From Streptomyces sp. TG1A-8 (GTDB lineage Bacteria > Actinomycetota > Actinomycetes > Streptomycetales > Streptomycetaceae), in contig NZ_JASTLB010000001.1 of assembly GCF_030499535.1 (NCBI RefSeq), forward strand, positions 3,720,001 to 3,784,000: a stretch of 64,000 bases of DNA, given 5' to 3'. The notes beneath the pieces were generated by a model that worked only from the letters and a program-made list of their open reading frames with translations, did no database searches and was not told where the DNA came from. Shown piece by piece: positions 1 through 9,115 of this stretch (its first letter is position 1; each line of letters starts with the position of its first letter). The position numbers and the translations under genes were made by a program.

Positions 1-2573
1 CCTCCGCCGACTCCTACGGGTCGGCGTCCCCCGGACCGGACTCCTACGGCCCGGGAGGTGAAGAGCGTCCCTACGGCGGCCGCGCCGAGGCCCGCCGCGC
101 GGCACAGCGGGGCGGCGGCCGGCGCAAGGCGGCCGACCCGGCGCGGCGCGGCGGCCCGAACGGCTCCGGACGGGGCAGGGGTCGACCGGGTCCTCCCGCG
201 AAGAAGCGGATCATCGACTACCCGCGTGCGGACAAGTACGGCTGGCAGCGCTGGATGCCGTCGTGGAAGCTCGTGGCCGGCGTGTTCATCGGTTTCCTCG
301 GGGGGCTGGTGGCGGTGGCGGGCATCGGCTACGCGATGGTGAGCGTGCCCGACGTGGCCAAGACCGCGCAGGCCCAGAACAACGTCTTCTACTGGTCCGA
401 CGGGTCGGTGATGGTTGCCACCGGTGGGGAGATAAACCGCCAGATCATCAATTACGCGGACATTCCCAAGGAGATGCGGTTCGCCGTCATCTCCCAGGAG
501 AACAAGACCTTCGAGACCGACAGCGGCATCGATCCGAAGGGCATCGCGCGCGCCGTCCTCAACATGGCCCGGGGCGGCCAGACGCAGGGCGGCTCGACGA
601 TCACCCAGCAGTACGTCAAGAACGCCATGCTGGACGACCAGTCGCAGACCATCTCCCGCAAGTTCAAGGAGATCTTCGTCGCGATCAAGGTCGGCGCCCA
701 GGTCCCCAAGAACAAGATCATGGCCGGCTACCTGAACTCGGCGTACTTCGGCCGCGGCGCCTACGGTCTGCAGGCCGCCTCGCGCGCCTACTTCAACAAG
801 GACGCCAAGGACCTCAACCCGGGCGAGTGCGCCTTCCTCTCGGCCATGCTGAAGGGCGCCACGTACTACGACCCGGCGGGTGCGACCTCGCTCGACCCGG
901 CCGCCACCTCCCAGGGCAACCAGAGGCGCGCCCTGGCACAGATGCAGGACACCCTCGACAAGATGGTCGAGTACGGCCACCTGAGCGCTGCGGAGCGGGC
1001 GAAGTACACCACCCTGCCCAAGTGGCAGAACCCGAGGTCGAACAGCCGGCTGAGCGGCCAGATCGGCTACCTGGTCGACCTCGCCAAGTCCTACCTGGTC
1101 AACAACAGCGACAAGACCGGGATCACCGCCGACAAGCTGCAGCACGGCGGCTACCGGATCCGCACCACCTTCGACAAGAAGAAGGTCGGTGAACTAGAGA
1201 CCGCGGTCAAGAACGTCGAGAAGGCGAACATCAAGCCCAAGCAGCGGCCGAAGACCGACACGTACGTGCAGTTCGGCGGTGCTTCCGTGGACCCCTCGTC
1301 GGGCGCCATCAGGGCCATCTACGGCGGTGAGGACGCGACCAAGCACTTCACCGACAACGCCGACTCCACCGGTGCACAGGTGGGATCGACGTTCAAGCCG
1401 TTCGTGCTGGCGGCGGCAATGAAGTGGGGTGTGCGCAATCCGGACGGCCCGCCGTCCCAGGCGCAGGACGAGCGCACCATCGCCTCACCGAAGAGCCTGT
1501 ACAGCGGCCAGAACAAGCTCAAGATCAAGGAGTACAACGGGTCGGTCTGGACGGACAAGAACGGCAAGGAGTGGCTGCAGACCAACGACGGCAACGAGTC
1601 CGTCGGCACCCCGCCCGACTACGACATCGACCTGCGCGAGGCCATGCGCCTGTCGGTGAACTCCGCGTACGTCCAGCTCGGCATGGACGTGGGGCTGGAC
1701 AAGGTCAAGGAGACGGCGCTGGACGCGGGACTCCTGGAGGGCAGCCTGGCGAGCGCCAGCTACCCGTCGTTCTCGATCGGCACCTCCGACCCCAGCGCCA
1801 TCCGTATGGCCGGCGCGTACGGCACCTTCGCTGCCAGCGGCGAGCAGAACGACCCGTACTCGGTCGAGTCGGTCGAGGACAAGGACGGCCAGGTCTACAA
1901 GCACAAGGCGCAGAGCGGTACGGCCTTCAGCGCAGCGGTCGCGGACAACGTCACCGACGTCCTGAAGACGGTGGTCGAGAAGGGCACGGGCACCAACGCC
2001 CAGCTTCCCGGCCGTGAGGTGGCGGGCAAGACCGGTACCACCGACGGCAACAAGTCGGCCTGGTTCGTGGGCTACACCCCCCAGCTGTCCACCGCGATCA
2101 GCATGTTCCGGCTGGACGACAACGCGAACAACAAGAATCGGAAATTCCTGGAAATGTACGGGACGGGTGGCCAGGAGAAGATCCACGGCGCCTCGTTCCC
2201 GGCTCAGATCTGGCACGACTACATGGCTCAGGCCCTGAAGAACGAGCCGGCCGTGAAGTTCCCGACTCCAGAACCCATCGGTAGGGTCATCAACGCCGCG
2301 CCGAGCCCCCCGCCCGTTCCGTCGGTCACGCCCAGCGAGAGGCCGAGCGAATCGCCGAGCCCGACGCCGAGCAGGACATCCGCTTCCCCGTCGCCGTCGG
2401 TCAGTGAGTCCTGCCAGCTCGGGAGGGTCGACAACTGCAACGACGTCGGAGGGACGGACACGGGCGGCACGGGCGGAGGGATGACGCCCACGCCGACAAC
2501 TTCGGAGTCGACGGAACCGGGCAACACCCGGGGCAATGGCAACGGGGGCTTCTTCGGAGGCCAGAACGGCTGA
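1..2573 (+). CDS. Class A (bifunctional) penicillin-binding protein, 5' end cut by window edge
   Basis: Peptidoglycan glycosyltransferase/transpeptidase at the outer face of the membrane. The frame is open from base 3 to the stop at 2573, so the true start lies before the window. Numbering from the internal ATG at 255: one membrane helix (about residues 5-28) follows a basic, Gly/Arg-rich cytoplasmic tail encoded from base 3. The GT51 domain has the catalytic Glu82 (QENKTF) and the GGSTITQQ motif. The transpeptidase domain has STFK (Ser378, Lys381), SVN (Ser467) and KTGTT (Lys592). The C-terminus is a low-complexity Pro/Ser/Thr tail followed by a Gly-rich end, common in actinobacterial PBPs. 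A strong hairpin at 2634-2664 probably ends the transcript. Which PBP paralogue it is cannot be settled here. Confidence 0.95.
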   Translation, partial: SADSYGSASPGPDSYGPGGEERPYGGRAEARRAAQRGGGRRKAADPARRGGPNGSGRGRGRPGPPAKKRIIDYPRADKYGWQRWMPSWKLVAGVFIGFLGGLVAVAGIGYAMVSVPDVAKTAQAQNNVFYWSDGSVMVATGGEINRQIINYADIPKEMRFAVISQENKTFETDSGIDPKGIARAVLNMARGGQTQGGSTITQQYVKNAMLDDQSQTISRKFKEIFVAIKVGAQVPKNKIMAGYLNSAYFGRGAYGLQAASRAYFNKDAKDLNPGECAFLSAMLKGATYYDPAGATSLDPAATSQGNQRRALAQMQDTLDKMVEYGHLSAAERAKYTTLPKWQNPRSNSRLSGQIGYLVDLAKSYLVNNSDKTGITADKLQHGGYRIRTTFDKKKVGELETAVKNVEKANIKPKQRPKTDTYVQFGGASVDPSSGAIRAIYGGEDATKHFTDNADSTGAQVGSTFKPFVLAAAMKWGVRNPDGPPSQAQDERTIASPKSLYSGQNKLKIKEYNGSVWTDKNGKEWLQTNDGNESVGTPPDYDIDLREAMRLSVNSAYVQLGMDVGLDKVKETALDAGLLEGSLASASYPSFSIGTSDPSAIRMAGAYGTFAASGEQNDPYSVESVEDKDGQVYKHKAQSGTAFSAAVADNVTDVLKTVVEKGTGTNAQLPGREVAGKTGTTDGNKSAWFVGYTPQLSTAISMFRLDDNANNKNRKFLEMYGTGGQEKIHGASFPAQIWHDYMAQALKNEPAVKFPTPEPIGRVINAAPSPPPVPSVTPSERPSESPSPTPSRTSASPSPSVSESCQLGRVDNCNDVGGTDTGGTGGGMTPTPTTSESTEPGNTRGNGNGGFFGGQNG

Positions 2574-2617
2574 TTCGCCGGTCTGACCGGTTGGTGGTCA
2601 TTTCGGCCACCAAGCGT

Positions 2618-2631
2618 GTTTCACGTGAAAC
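2618..2631. promoter_or_regulatory. parS site (perfect)
   Basis: GTTTCACGTGAAAC, the palindromic binding site for ParB in chromosome segregation. It lies between the PBP stop codon and a terminator hairpin, so it does not overlap a likely coding region. Confidence 0.9.
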
Positions 2632-2633
2632 AT

Positions 2634-2664
2634 GGGCCGCCGCACCCGCGAGGTGCGGCGGCCC
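2634..2664. terminator. Hairpin terminator after the PBP gene
   Basis: Perfect 13-bp stem (GGGCCGCCGCACC and its complement) with a 5-nt loop, three bases after a parS site. No T-run follows, as is usual in high-GC actinobacteria. Its position argues that the next gene starts at 2703, not at the in-frame GTG 2616. Confidence 0.65.
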
Positions 2665-2702
2665 TCAGCGTGTTCCCAGGCGGGTACGGCAGGATGTGGC
2701 CC

Positions 2703-4211
2703 ATGCCCAGTGCACAGACGACGCCCGCGGGCGCGCACAAACCGGAGCCGGTGCGGCCGACCCGGGAGGACGAGGTCGCCGCGTCCGCGAGTGAGCTGAT
2801 CGGCGGTCCCCTCGGGCGGTATGCCCTGGCCGGAACACCGTGGTGGACCCCCGTGCGGATCATCACGCTCGTGGCGATCGGCATGTTCGCCCTCGGTCTC
2901 GTGCAGAAGGCGCCCTGTTACCACAGCGCCTGGTTCTTCGGCGCCAGCTCGCAGTACACGCACACCTGCTACTCGGACATCCCGCACCTGTACCAGGGGC
3001 GCGGTTTCTCCGACGGGCTGGTGCCGTACTTCGACAAGCTCTCGGGTGACATGGACTACCTCGAGTACCCGGTGCTGACCGGGATGTTCATGGAGGTGGC
3101 CAGCTGGCTGACCCCGCACAGCGGCACCATCCAGCACCAGGAGCAGTGGTACTGGTTCGTCAATGCCGGGATGCTGATGGTGTGCGCGGCCGTCATCGCC
3201 GTCTGTGTGTCCCGCACCCACCGACGGCGTCCGTGGGACGGCCTGCTGGTGGCCCTGGCGCCCGCCTTCGCCCTCACCGCCACCATCAACTGGGACCTGC
3301 TGGCCGTGGCCCTCACGGCCGCCGCGATGCTGATGTGGTCACGGGGCCGGCCCCTCGCGTTCGGGATTCTCCTGGGGCTTGCCACGGCCGCCAAGCTCTA
3401 TCCCGTCCTCCTGCTCGGCCCGCTGCTCGTGTTGTGCTGGCGGGCCGGGAGGTGGCGGGAGTTCTTCCAGGCCGCCGTCGGCGCGGTGGCCTCCTGGCTC
3501 GTGGTGAACCTGCCGGTGATGCTGTTCGCCTTCCAGGGCTGGTCCAAGTTCTATGCGTTCAGCCACGACCGGGGCGTCGACTTCGGCTCCTTCTGGCTGA
3601 TCTGGGCGCAGAACTCCAGCGACCCGCCCACCACCGATCTCGTGAACACCTCGGCCACCGTCCTGGTGGTGCTGTGCTTCCTCGTCGTCGCGGCGCTGAC
3701 CTTGACGGCCCCGCGCCGGCCGCGCTTCGCCCAGCTCGCCTTCCTGATGGTCGCCGCCTTCATCCTCACCAACAAGGTCTACTCCCCGCAGTACGTCCTG
3801 TGGCTGGTTCCTCTAGCAGTCCTGGCCCGGCCCAAGTGGCGTGACTTCCTGATCTGGCAGGCCTGCGAGGTGGTGTACTTCCTGGGTATCTGGATGTACC
3901 TCGCCTACACGACGAGCGGCGACGCCCACAAGGGCCTGCCCACACAGGGGTACCACTGGGCGATCGCGGTGCACCTGCTGGGCACGCTGTACCTGTGCGC
4001 CCTCGTCGTGCGGGACGTCCTCGTGCCCGATCGGGACGTGGTGCGCCGGTCGGGTGACGACGACCCCTCCGGCGGGGTGCTCGACGGTGCCGAGGACGTC
4101 TTCGTGCTCGGCCCGGCGGCCCGCTCCCCGCAGCAGGCCGTCATTGCCGACGCGCCCTCGGTGGACCGGGGCCGGCAGGAAGCGGCGCCCCGCCGGGATG
4201 GTTCGCTCTGA
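2703..4211 (+). CDS. GT87-type polyprenyl-phosphate glycosyltransferase (integral membrane)
   Basis: About 502 residues with roughly ten hydrophobic segments, resembling the DUF2029/GT87 family of membrane mannosyltransferase-like enzymes that use polyprenyl-phosphate sugars. The conserved acidic loop after the first helix (around DMDYLEYP) fits the donor-binding region of the GT-C fold. The start at ATG 2703 is chosen because AGGA lies 8 bases upstream and a terminator hairpin separates it from the longer in-frame GTG at 2616, which is only parS read as codons; ATG 2694 is another option. The C-terminus is hydrophilic. The acceptor and sugar cannot be read from the sequence; arabinan, mannan or glycoprotein synthesis are family possibilities. 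Convergent with the next gene. Confidence 0.75.
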   Translation: MPSAQTTPAGAHKPEPVRPTREDEVAASASELIGGPLGRYALAGTPWWTPVRIITLVAIGMFALGLVQKAPCYHSAWFFGASSQYTHTCYSDIPHLYQGRGFSDGLVPYFDKLSGDMDYLEYPVLTGMFMEVASWLTPHSGTIQHQEQWYWFVNAGMLMVCAAVIAVCVSRTHRRRPWDGLLVALAPAFALTATINWDLLAVALTAAAMLMWSRGRPLAFGILLGLATAAKLYPVLLLGPLLVLCWRAGRWREFFQAAVGAVASWLVVNLPVMLFAFQGWSKFYAFSHDRGVDFGSFWLIWAQNSSDPPTTDLVNTSATVLVVLCFLVVAALTLTAPRRPRFAQLAFLMVAAFILTNKVYSPQYVLWLVPLAVLARPKWRDFLIWQACEVVYFLGIWMYLAYTTSGDAHKGLPTQGYHWAIAVHLLGTLYLCALVVRDVLVPDRDVVRRSGDDDPSGGVLDGAEDVFVLGPAARSPQQAVIADAPSVDRGRQEAAPRRDGSL

Positions 4212-4255
4212 GCGAACGCGGCTTCGGCCGTTCGTGAAGATGGCGGAGAAGCCGG

Positions 4256-4290
4256 AAAGGCCGTACGCGGAATGCCCGCGTACGGCCTTT
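4256..4290. terminator. Bidirectional hairpin terminator
   Basis: Perfect 15-bp stem (AAAGGCCGTACGCGG with its complement, 5-nt loop), between two convergent genes. A smaller hairpin overlaps the upstream stop codon at 4201-4217. Confidence 0.75.
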
Positions 4291-4309
4291 CGGCTGTCGT
4301 GCTCCCCGC

Positions 4310-5341
4310 TCAGCGGTCCATGAGCCGGTTGAACTGCGTCGTGGTGTGCCGCAGGTGTGCCACCAACTCGTCACCGACCTTCGGCTCGGGGGCGTCCGAG
4401 GGGACGAACAGGATCGACACCTGCATGTGCGGCGGCTCGGCGAACCAGCGCTGCTTGCCGCCCCAGACGAACGGCGAGAGGTTGCGGTTCACCGTGGCGA
4501 GGCCGGCCCGTGCGACGCCCTTGGCGCGCGGCATGACGCCGTGCAGGGCTTTCGGTGCCTCCAGGCCCACCCCGTGCGACGTACCGCCCGCCACGACCAC
4601 CAGGAAGCCGTCCGAGGCCGCCTTCTGCTGGCGGTAACCGAAGCGGTCGCCCTTCGCCACACGCGTCACGTCCAGGACGGCGCCGCGGTACTCGGTGGCC
4701 TCGTGGTCGCCCAGCCACAGTCGCGTGCCGATGCGGGCGCGGAACCGGGTCTGCGGGAACTGCTGCTGGAGCCGGGCGAGCTCGTCGGCCTTGAGGTGGC
4801 TGACGAACATGGTGTGCAGCGGCAGCCGGGCCGCGCGCAGCCGGTCCATCCAGCCGATGACCTCCTCGACCGCGTCCGAGCCGTCGGTGCGGTCCAGCGG
4901 CAGGTGGATGGCGAAGCCCTCCAGCCGGACGTTCTCTATGGCCTGGTGCAACTGCGGCAGGTCCTGCTCGCTGATGCCGTGCCGCTTCATCGAGGACATG
5001 ACCTCGATGACCACGCGGGCGCCCACCAGGCCGTAGACGCCGTCGATCGACGACACCGAGCGGATCACCCGGTCCGGCAGCGGCACGGGTTCCTCGCCGC
5101 GCCGGTACGGCGTCAGCACCAGCAGGTCACCGCCGAAGAAGTCCTTGATGCGCGCGGCCTCGTACGTGGTGCCGACGGCGAGGACGTCCGCGCCCAGCCG
5201 CGTGGCCTCCTCCGCCAGCCGTTCGTGTCCGAAGCCGTAACCGTTGCCCTTGCAGACCGGGACGAGTCCCGGGAACTGCTCCTGCACGTGCTTGTGGTGC
5301 GCCCGCCAGCGCGCGGTGTCGACGTAGAGCGTGAGCGCCAT
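4310..5341 (-). CDS. Alanine-racemase-like PLP protein
   Basis: 343 residues, related to fold-type III PLP enzymes (alanine racemase N-terminal domain). Lys31 in CKGNGYGFG matches the PLP-binding lysine. In true alanine racemases the second catalytic base is the Tyr of a GYADG motif; the corresponding stretch here appears to be GTSHG, so that Tyr seems to be missing, and the protein is shorter than usual (about 370-390). Racemase activity is therefore doubtful. It lies just downstream of femX on the same strand (84-bp gap), which suggests a role linked to cell-wall precursors, but that is inference. Confidence 0.7.
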   Translation of the reverse strand: MALTLYVDTARWRAHHKHVQEQFPGLVPVCKGNGYGFGHERLAEEATRLGADVLAVGTTYEAARIKDFFGGDLLVLTPYRRGEEPVPLPDRVIRSVSSIDGVYGLVGARVVIEVMSSMKRHGISEQDLPQLHQAIENVRLEGFAIHLPLDRTDGSDAVEEVIGWMDRLRAARLPLHTMFVSHLKADELARLQQQFPQTRFRARIGTRLWLGDHEATEYRGAVLDVTRVAKGDRFGYRQQKAASDGFLVVVAGGTSHGVGLEAPKALHGVMPRAKGVARAGLATVNRNLSPFVWGGKQRWFAEPPHMQVSILFVPSDAPEPKVGDELVAHLRHTTTQFNRLMDR

Positions 5342-5425
5342 GGCCGGACCAGGGACCTTTCTCGTTGCTGCGGAGTGTCGGAGGGGTGGGAGCCGCGAAG
5401 GCTGTGGTGATCGAACGCCTGGTGC

Positions 5426-6547
5426 TCAACGTCGCGACATGTAGATGTCGAGTGCCTTGTGGAGCAGCTTGTTGAGTGGGAAGTCCCATTCGCCCAGGTA
5501 TTCGGCGGCCTGTCCGCCGGTGCCGACCTTGAACTGGATCAAGCCGAACAGGTGGTCGCTCTCATCCAGCGAATCGGAGATGCCACGCAGGTCGTAGACG
5601 GTGGCACCGAGTGCGTAGGCGTCGCGGAGCATGCGCCACTGCATCGCGTTCGAGGGCCGCACCTCGCGGCCGATGTTGTCGGAGGCGCCGTAGGAGTACC
5701 AGACGTGGCCGCCGACGATCAGCATCGTCGCGGCGGACAGGTTCACACCGTTGTGGCGGGCGAAGTACAGCCGCATGCGGTTGGGGTCCTCGGTGTTGAG
5801 GGCCGTCCACATGCGCTCGAAGTACGACAGCGGGCGGGGCCGGAAGTGGTCGCGCACGGCCGTGATCTCGTACAACCGCTGCCATTCGGGCAGGTCCTGG
5901 TAGCCGCCCTGGACGACCTCGACGCCGGCCTTCTCGGCCTTCTTGATGTTGCGGCGCCACAGCTGGTTGAAGTTCTTGTGGACCTCTTCCAGGGAGCGGT
6001 TGGCCAGCGGCACCTGGAAGACGTAGCGGGGCTGGACGTCACCGAACCCGGCGCCGCCGTCCTCGCCCTGCTGCCAGCCCATGCGGCGCAGCTTGTCGGC
6101 CACCTCGAAGGCGCGCGGCTCGATGAAGTCGGCCTCCATGTCGCGCAGCCGCTTCACGTCGGGGCTCTGGATGCCCTTCTTGATCGTCTCCGCGTTCCAG
6201 CGGCGGATGACCACCGGCGGGCCCATCTTCACGGAGAAGGCCCCCTGTTGCTTGAGGTGGGCCAGCATCGGCTGGATCCAGTCGTCCAGGTTCGGCGCGA
6301 ACCAGTTGATGACCGGGCCCTCGGGGAGATAGGCGAGGTAACGCTTGATCTTGGGCAGCTGGCGGTAGAGGACCAGACCCGCGCCGACCATCTCGCCGGT
6401 GCGCTCGTCGAACCAGCCGAGGTTCTCCGAACGCCACTCCGCCTTCACATCGGCCCAGGCCGGAACCTGCATGTGGCTCGCCGCCGGCAGGCTCTGGATG
6501 TAGGCCAGATGTTGCTCGCGGCTGATGGTCCTCAGGGTCAGGCTCAT
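5426..6547 (-). CDS. femX: FemX-type lipid II peptidyltransferase (FemABX family)
   Basis: 373 residues. FemABX enzymes move an amino acid (in Streptomyces the interpeptide glycine) from aminoacyl-tRNA to the LL-diaminopimelate side chain of lipid II in the cytoplasm. Family signs: two GNAT-like halves, the lysine-rich RRNIKKAEKAGVEV segment near residue 200, and the C-terminal KVGTGG...YLGEWDFPLNK block. The ATG at 6547 is chosen because the protein then begins with MSLTL directly into the first domain; longer upstream frames are low-complexity. The neighbouring PBP and racemase-like genes fit a peptidoglycan cluster. In S. coelicolor the protein in this position is known as FemX, essential and distinct from VanK; the symbol is transferred by recognised synteny. 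Confidence 0.87.
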   Translation of the reverse strand: MSLTLRTISREQHLAYIQSLPAASHMQVPAWADVKAEWRSENLGWFDERTGEMVGAGLVLYRQLPKIKRYLAYLPEGPVINWFAPNLDDWIQPMLAHLKQQGAFSVKMGPPVVIRRWNAETIKKGIQSPDVKRLRDMEADFIEPRAFEVADKLRRMGWQQGEDGGAGFGDVQPRYVFQVPLANRSLEEVHKNFNQLWRRNIKKAEKAGVEVVQGGYQDLPEWQRLYEITAVRDHFRPRPLSYFERMWTALNTEDPNRMRLYFARHNGVNLSAATMLIVGGHVWYSYGASDNIGREVRPSNAMQWRMLRDAYALGATVYDLRGISDSLDESDHLFGLIQFKVGTGGQAAEYLGEWDFPLNKLLHKALDIYMSRR

Positions 6548-6729
6548 GTCGGGGCGCTCCTCGGGCTGGTGTGTCCCCATGGGTACAGGGGCTCCGGCTC
6601 TCGCGCGAAGCCTACTGCGCCGTGCGGACGCCCCGATTGGGCGCACGGCACCTCCGCCCCGGCCGAGGGGGCCGCCGGGACCTTCCGCCGGCCGGACGCA
6701 GGCGCCGGAGAGCCTGCGGGCCGGTGGGC

Positions 6730-7047
6730 TCAGCTGCCGATGACGCCGCCGAACAGGCCGCCGTGCGCCATGCCGATGAGGAAGCCGACCCCCGAGGCAC
6801 CGAGGCCCAGGATGAGGCCGAAGCGCTGGCGCGTGGTCACCGAGACCCACTGTCCGTACACACCCACCAGGAGCCCCAGCAGGCCCGTCCAGGACGTGAG
6901 CAGGTGGAGGCCGTGGAAGAACGACGTGATGAAGGACGTCACTCCGAGGACCAGCGTCACCGCCGTCAAGGCGTCCTGGAGTGGATGGGGCCTGCCGTCC
7001 GTGGCCAGAAGGGATCCGGCGGGACTGGGTCGCACTGCCTGTGCCAT
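6730..7047 (-). CDS. Small membrane protein, unknown function
   Basis: 105 residues with about three hydrophobic segments (around residues 25-45, 50-65 and 75-100), including a Gly-rich final helix. I do not recognise a functional family. ATG 7047 is chosen because a good ribosome-binding site (CAGGAGG) lies 5-8 bases upstream. It is transcribed away from rpsF, so the two share the 7048-7308 region. Confidence 0.65.
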   Translation of the reverse strand: MAQAVRPSPAGSLLATDGRPHPLQDALTAVTLVLGVTSFITSFFHGLHLLTSWTGLLGLLVGVYGQWVSVTTRQRFGLILGLGASGVGFLIGMAHGGLFGGVIGS

Positions 7048-7084
7048 GGGGCACCTCCTGCGGAAGGCGGCGCATCGTAGCGCC

Positions 7085-7103
7085 GTACACACCCGACGTG
7101 TAC
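7085..7103. promoter_or_regulatory. Inverted repeat, possible operator
   Basis: GTACAC, 7 bases, GTGTAC: a perfect 6-bp inverted repeat in the shared upstream region of the small membrane protein and rpsF, next to a TTGACG (7107-7112) that could be a -35 box. The binding protein is unknown. Confidence 0.3.
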
Positions 7104-7308
7104 AGATTGACGGTCCCCACGGCCGGATTTCAACCGGAAGCCGGTGTGCGGGTAGTCTGTACGGTCTGCACCGGTGTCTGCCCATGCCGTGCGGGGTCTC
7201 CGGCGGAGTCCCCGGCTGTCAGTGGCGGCCGATACCGTTGCCTACGCATCACAACCCTCCTGCCACGGAACGACCGTGGCCGCTGAGTCCAAAGGAGGTG
7301 GGTTCCAC

Positions 7309-7599
7309 ATGCGTCACTACGAGGTGATGGTCATCCTCGACCCCGATCTGGAGGAGCGCGCCGTCGCCCCCCTGATCGAGAACTTCCTCTCCGTCGTCCG
7401 TGAGGGCAACGGCAAGGTGGAGAAGGTCGACACCTGGGGCCGTCGTCGTCTCTCGTACGAGATCAAGAAGAAGCCCGAGGGCATCTACTCGGTCATCGAC
7501 CTGCAGGCCGAGCCTGCGGTCGTCAAGGAGCTCGACCGCCAGATGAACCTGAACGAGTCGGTCCTCCGGACCAAGGTCCTCCGTCCCGAGACCCACTGA
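7309..7599 (+). CDS. rpsF: 30S ribosomal protein S6
   Basis: 96 residues, full length for bS6, beginning [10 protein letters not shown] and ending in KVLRPETH. It binds the central domain of 16S rRNA together with S18, which is encoded two genes downstream. The start at ATG 7309 has a strong AAAGGAGG site 12-19 bases upstream; the frame is open further 5' but without ribosomal-protein similarity. First gene of the conserved rpsF-ssb-rpsR-rplI operon. Confidence 0.97.
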   Translation: MRHYEVMVILDPDLEERAVAPLIENFLSVVREGNGKVEKVDTWGRRRLSYEIKKKPEGIYSVIDLQAEPAVVKELDRQMNLNESVLRTKVLRPETH

Positions 7600-7674
7600 G
7601 CCCTTCCGCTCAGCTGATCTCGGGATTCGAGTAGCAGCAAGCAGCCAGCAGCAAACCCGCCGAGAGGTTCCCCC

Positions 7675-8259
7675 ATGGCAGGCGAGACCGTCATCACGGT
7701 CGTCGGCAATCTTGTCGACGACCCCGAGCTGCGCTTCACCCCGTCCGGTGCGGCGGTCGCGAAGTTCCGCGTCGCGTCCACTCCCCGCACCTTCGACCGC
7801 CAGACGAACGAGTGGAAGGACGGCGAGAGCCTGTTCCTGACCTGCTCGGTCTGGCGTCAGGCGGCGGAGAACGTCGCCGAGTCGCTCCAGCGAGGCATGC
7901 GCGTCATCGTGCAGGGCCGGCTGAAGCAGCGGTCCTACGAGGACCGTGAGGGCGTCAAGCGCACGGTCTACGAGCTGGACGTCGAGGAAGTCGGCGCCAG
8001 CCTGCGCAACGCCACGGCCAAGGTCACCAAGACCGCCGGTGGCGCTCGCGGTGGCCAGGGTGGTTACGGCGGCGGTGGCGGCCAGGGCGGCGGCGGCTGG
8101 GGCGGAGGCTCCGGCGGCGGCCAGCAGGGCGGCGGCGCTCCGGCCGACGACCCGTGGGCGACCGGCGCCCCCGCCGGTGGCAACCAGGGTGGCGGCGGCT
8201 GGGGCGGAGGCTCCGGCGGTGCTGCCGGCGGCGGCTACTCGGACGAGCCCCCCTTCTAA
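7675..8259 (+). CDS. ssb: Single-stranded DNA-binding protein
   Basis: 194 residues. The OB-fold domain (about residues 1-115) begins [20 protein letters not shown]; a Gly/Gln-rich flexible linker (about 120-185) follows; the acidic tip ends DEPPF, the usual docking site for replication and repair partners. It coats single-stranded DNA as a tetramer. The linker DNA holds near-identical Gly-codon runs (for instance around 8096-8115 and 8194-8219), a likely spot for slippage. It sits in an operon between S6 and S18. Confidence 0.97.
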   Translation: MAGETVITVVGNLVDDPELRFTPSGAAVAKFRVASTPRTFDRQTNEWKDGESLFLTCSVWRQAAENVAESLQRGMRVIVQGRLKQRSYEDREGVKRTVYELDVEEVGASLRNATAKVTKTAGGARGGQGGYGGGGGQGGGGWGGGSGGGQQGGGAPADDPWATGAPAGGNQGGGGWGGGSGGAAGGGYSDEPPF

Positions 8260-8301
8260 GGGCTCGCACCCCACACTTCTTGATCACACAGGAGAAAAAT
8301 C

Positions 8302-8538
8302 ATGGCGAAGCCGCCTATGCGCAAGCCGAAGAAGAAGGTCTGCGCTTTCTGCAAGGACAAGGTCACGTACGTGGACTACAAGGACACGAACATGCTGCGG
8401 AAGTTCATTTCCGACCGCGGTAAGATCCGTGCCCGCCGCGTGACCGGCAACTGCACGCAGCACCAGCGTGACGTCGCCACGGCCGTCAAGAACAGCCGTG
8501 AGATGGCGCTGCTGCCCTACACGTCCACCGCGCGATAA
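8302..8538 (+). CDS. rpsR: 30S ribosomal protein S18, zinc-binding (C+) form
   Basis: 78 residues, standard for bS18. It carries CAFC near the N-terminus and CTQH in the middle, the potential zinc ligands of the C+ type of S18. Many actinomycetes also carry a cysteine-free copy under Zur control elsewhere; its presence here is only inferred. The start has GGAGAAAA 7-14 bases upstream. It pairs with S6 in the small subunit. Confidence 0.97.
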   Translation: MAKPPMRKPKKKVCAFCKDKVTYVDYKDTNMLRKFISDRGKIRARRVTGNCTQHQRDVATAVKNSREMALLPYTSTAR

Positions 8539-8556
8539 GGGAAGGGTGACCAACTC

Positions 8557-9003
8557 ATGAAGATCATCCTTACCCACGAGGTTTCCGGCCTCGGCGCCGC
8601 GGGCGACGTCGTCGACGTCAAGGACGGCTACGCTCGCAACTACCTCATCCCGCGGAAGTTCGCCATCCGCTGGACCAAGGGTGGCGAGAAGGACGTCGAG
8701 CAGATCCGTCGCGCCCGCAAGATCCACGAAATCCAGACCATCGAGCAGGCCAACTCCGTGAAGGCCCAGCTCGAGGGCGTCAAGGTGCGTCTGGCCGTCC
8801 GCTCCGGCGACGCCGGGCGTCTCTTCGGTTCCGTCACCCCGGCCGACATCGCTTCGGCGATCAAGGCTTCCGGTGGCCCCGAGGTGGACAAGCGTCGCAT
8901 CGAGCTGTCCGCTCCGATCAAGACCCTGGGCGCCCACGAGACGTCCGTGCGTCTGCACCCCGAGGTTGCCGCCAAGGTCAACATCGAGGTCGTCGCGGCC
9001 TGA
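8557..9003 (+). CDS. rplI: 50S ribosomal protein L9
   Basis: 148 residues. The N-terminal domain ([19 protein letters not shown]) and the connecting helix lead to a C-terminal rRNA-binding domain, as usual for bL9. Last gene of the operon: 18 bases after rpsR, and followed by a strong hairpin terminator at 9037-9072. Confidence 0.97.
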   Translation: MKIILTHEVSGLGAAGDVVDVKDGYARNYLIPRKFAIRWTKGGEKDVEQIRRARKIHEIQTIEQANSVKAQLEGVKVRLAVRSGDAGRLFGSVTPADIASAIKASGGPEVDKRRIELSAPIKTLGAHETSVRLHPEVAAKVNIEVVAA

Positions 9004-9036
9004 CCGCTGCGGACCGTAATGTTCGCTTGAGCCGGT

Positions 9037-9072
9037 GAAAGGGGTCGCGCCCTGATGGGTGCGGCCCCTTTC
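9037..9072. terminator. Terminator of the rpsF-ssb-rpsR-rplI operon
   Basis: 16-bp stem with two G-T wobbles and a TGAT loop; the 3' arm ends in GGCCCCTTTC. It lies 33 bases after the rplI stop and also faces the convergent MATE gene. A parS site follows 27 bases later. Confidence 0.8.
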
Positions 9073-9099
9073 GCATGTCCGGAGAGCCGGCTCTCCTGT

Positions 9100-9113
9100 G
9101 TTTCACGTGAAAC
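9100..9113. promoter_or_regulatory. parS site (perfect)
   Basis: GTTTCACGTGAAAC in the narrow gap between the operon terminator and the stop codon of the convergent MATE gene. Confidence 0.9.
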
Positions 9114-9115
9114 GG

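Noticed and set aside
2616..2631. GTG start reading MFHVKH for the glycosyltransferase gene
   Set aside because: These codons are the parS site; a terminator hairpin separates it from the better start at 2703.
8096..8219. Repeated Gly-rich DNA in ssb
   Set aside because: Codon repeats of the flexible linker, not a CRISPR array or mobile element.
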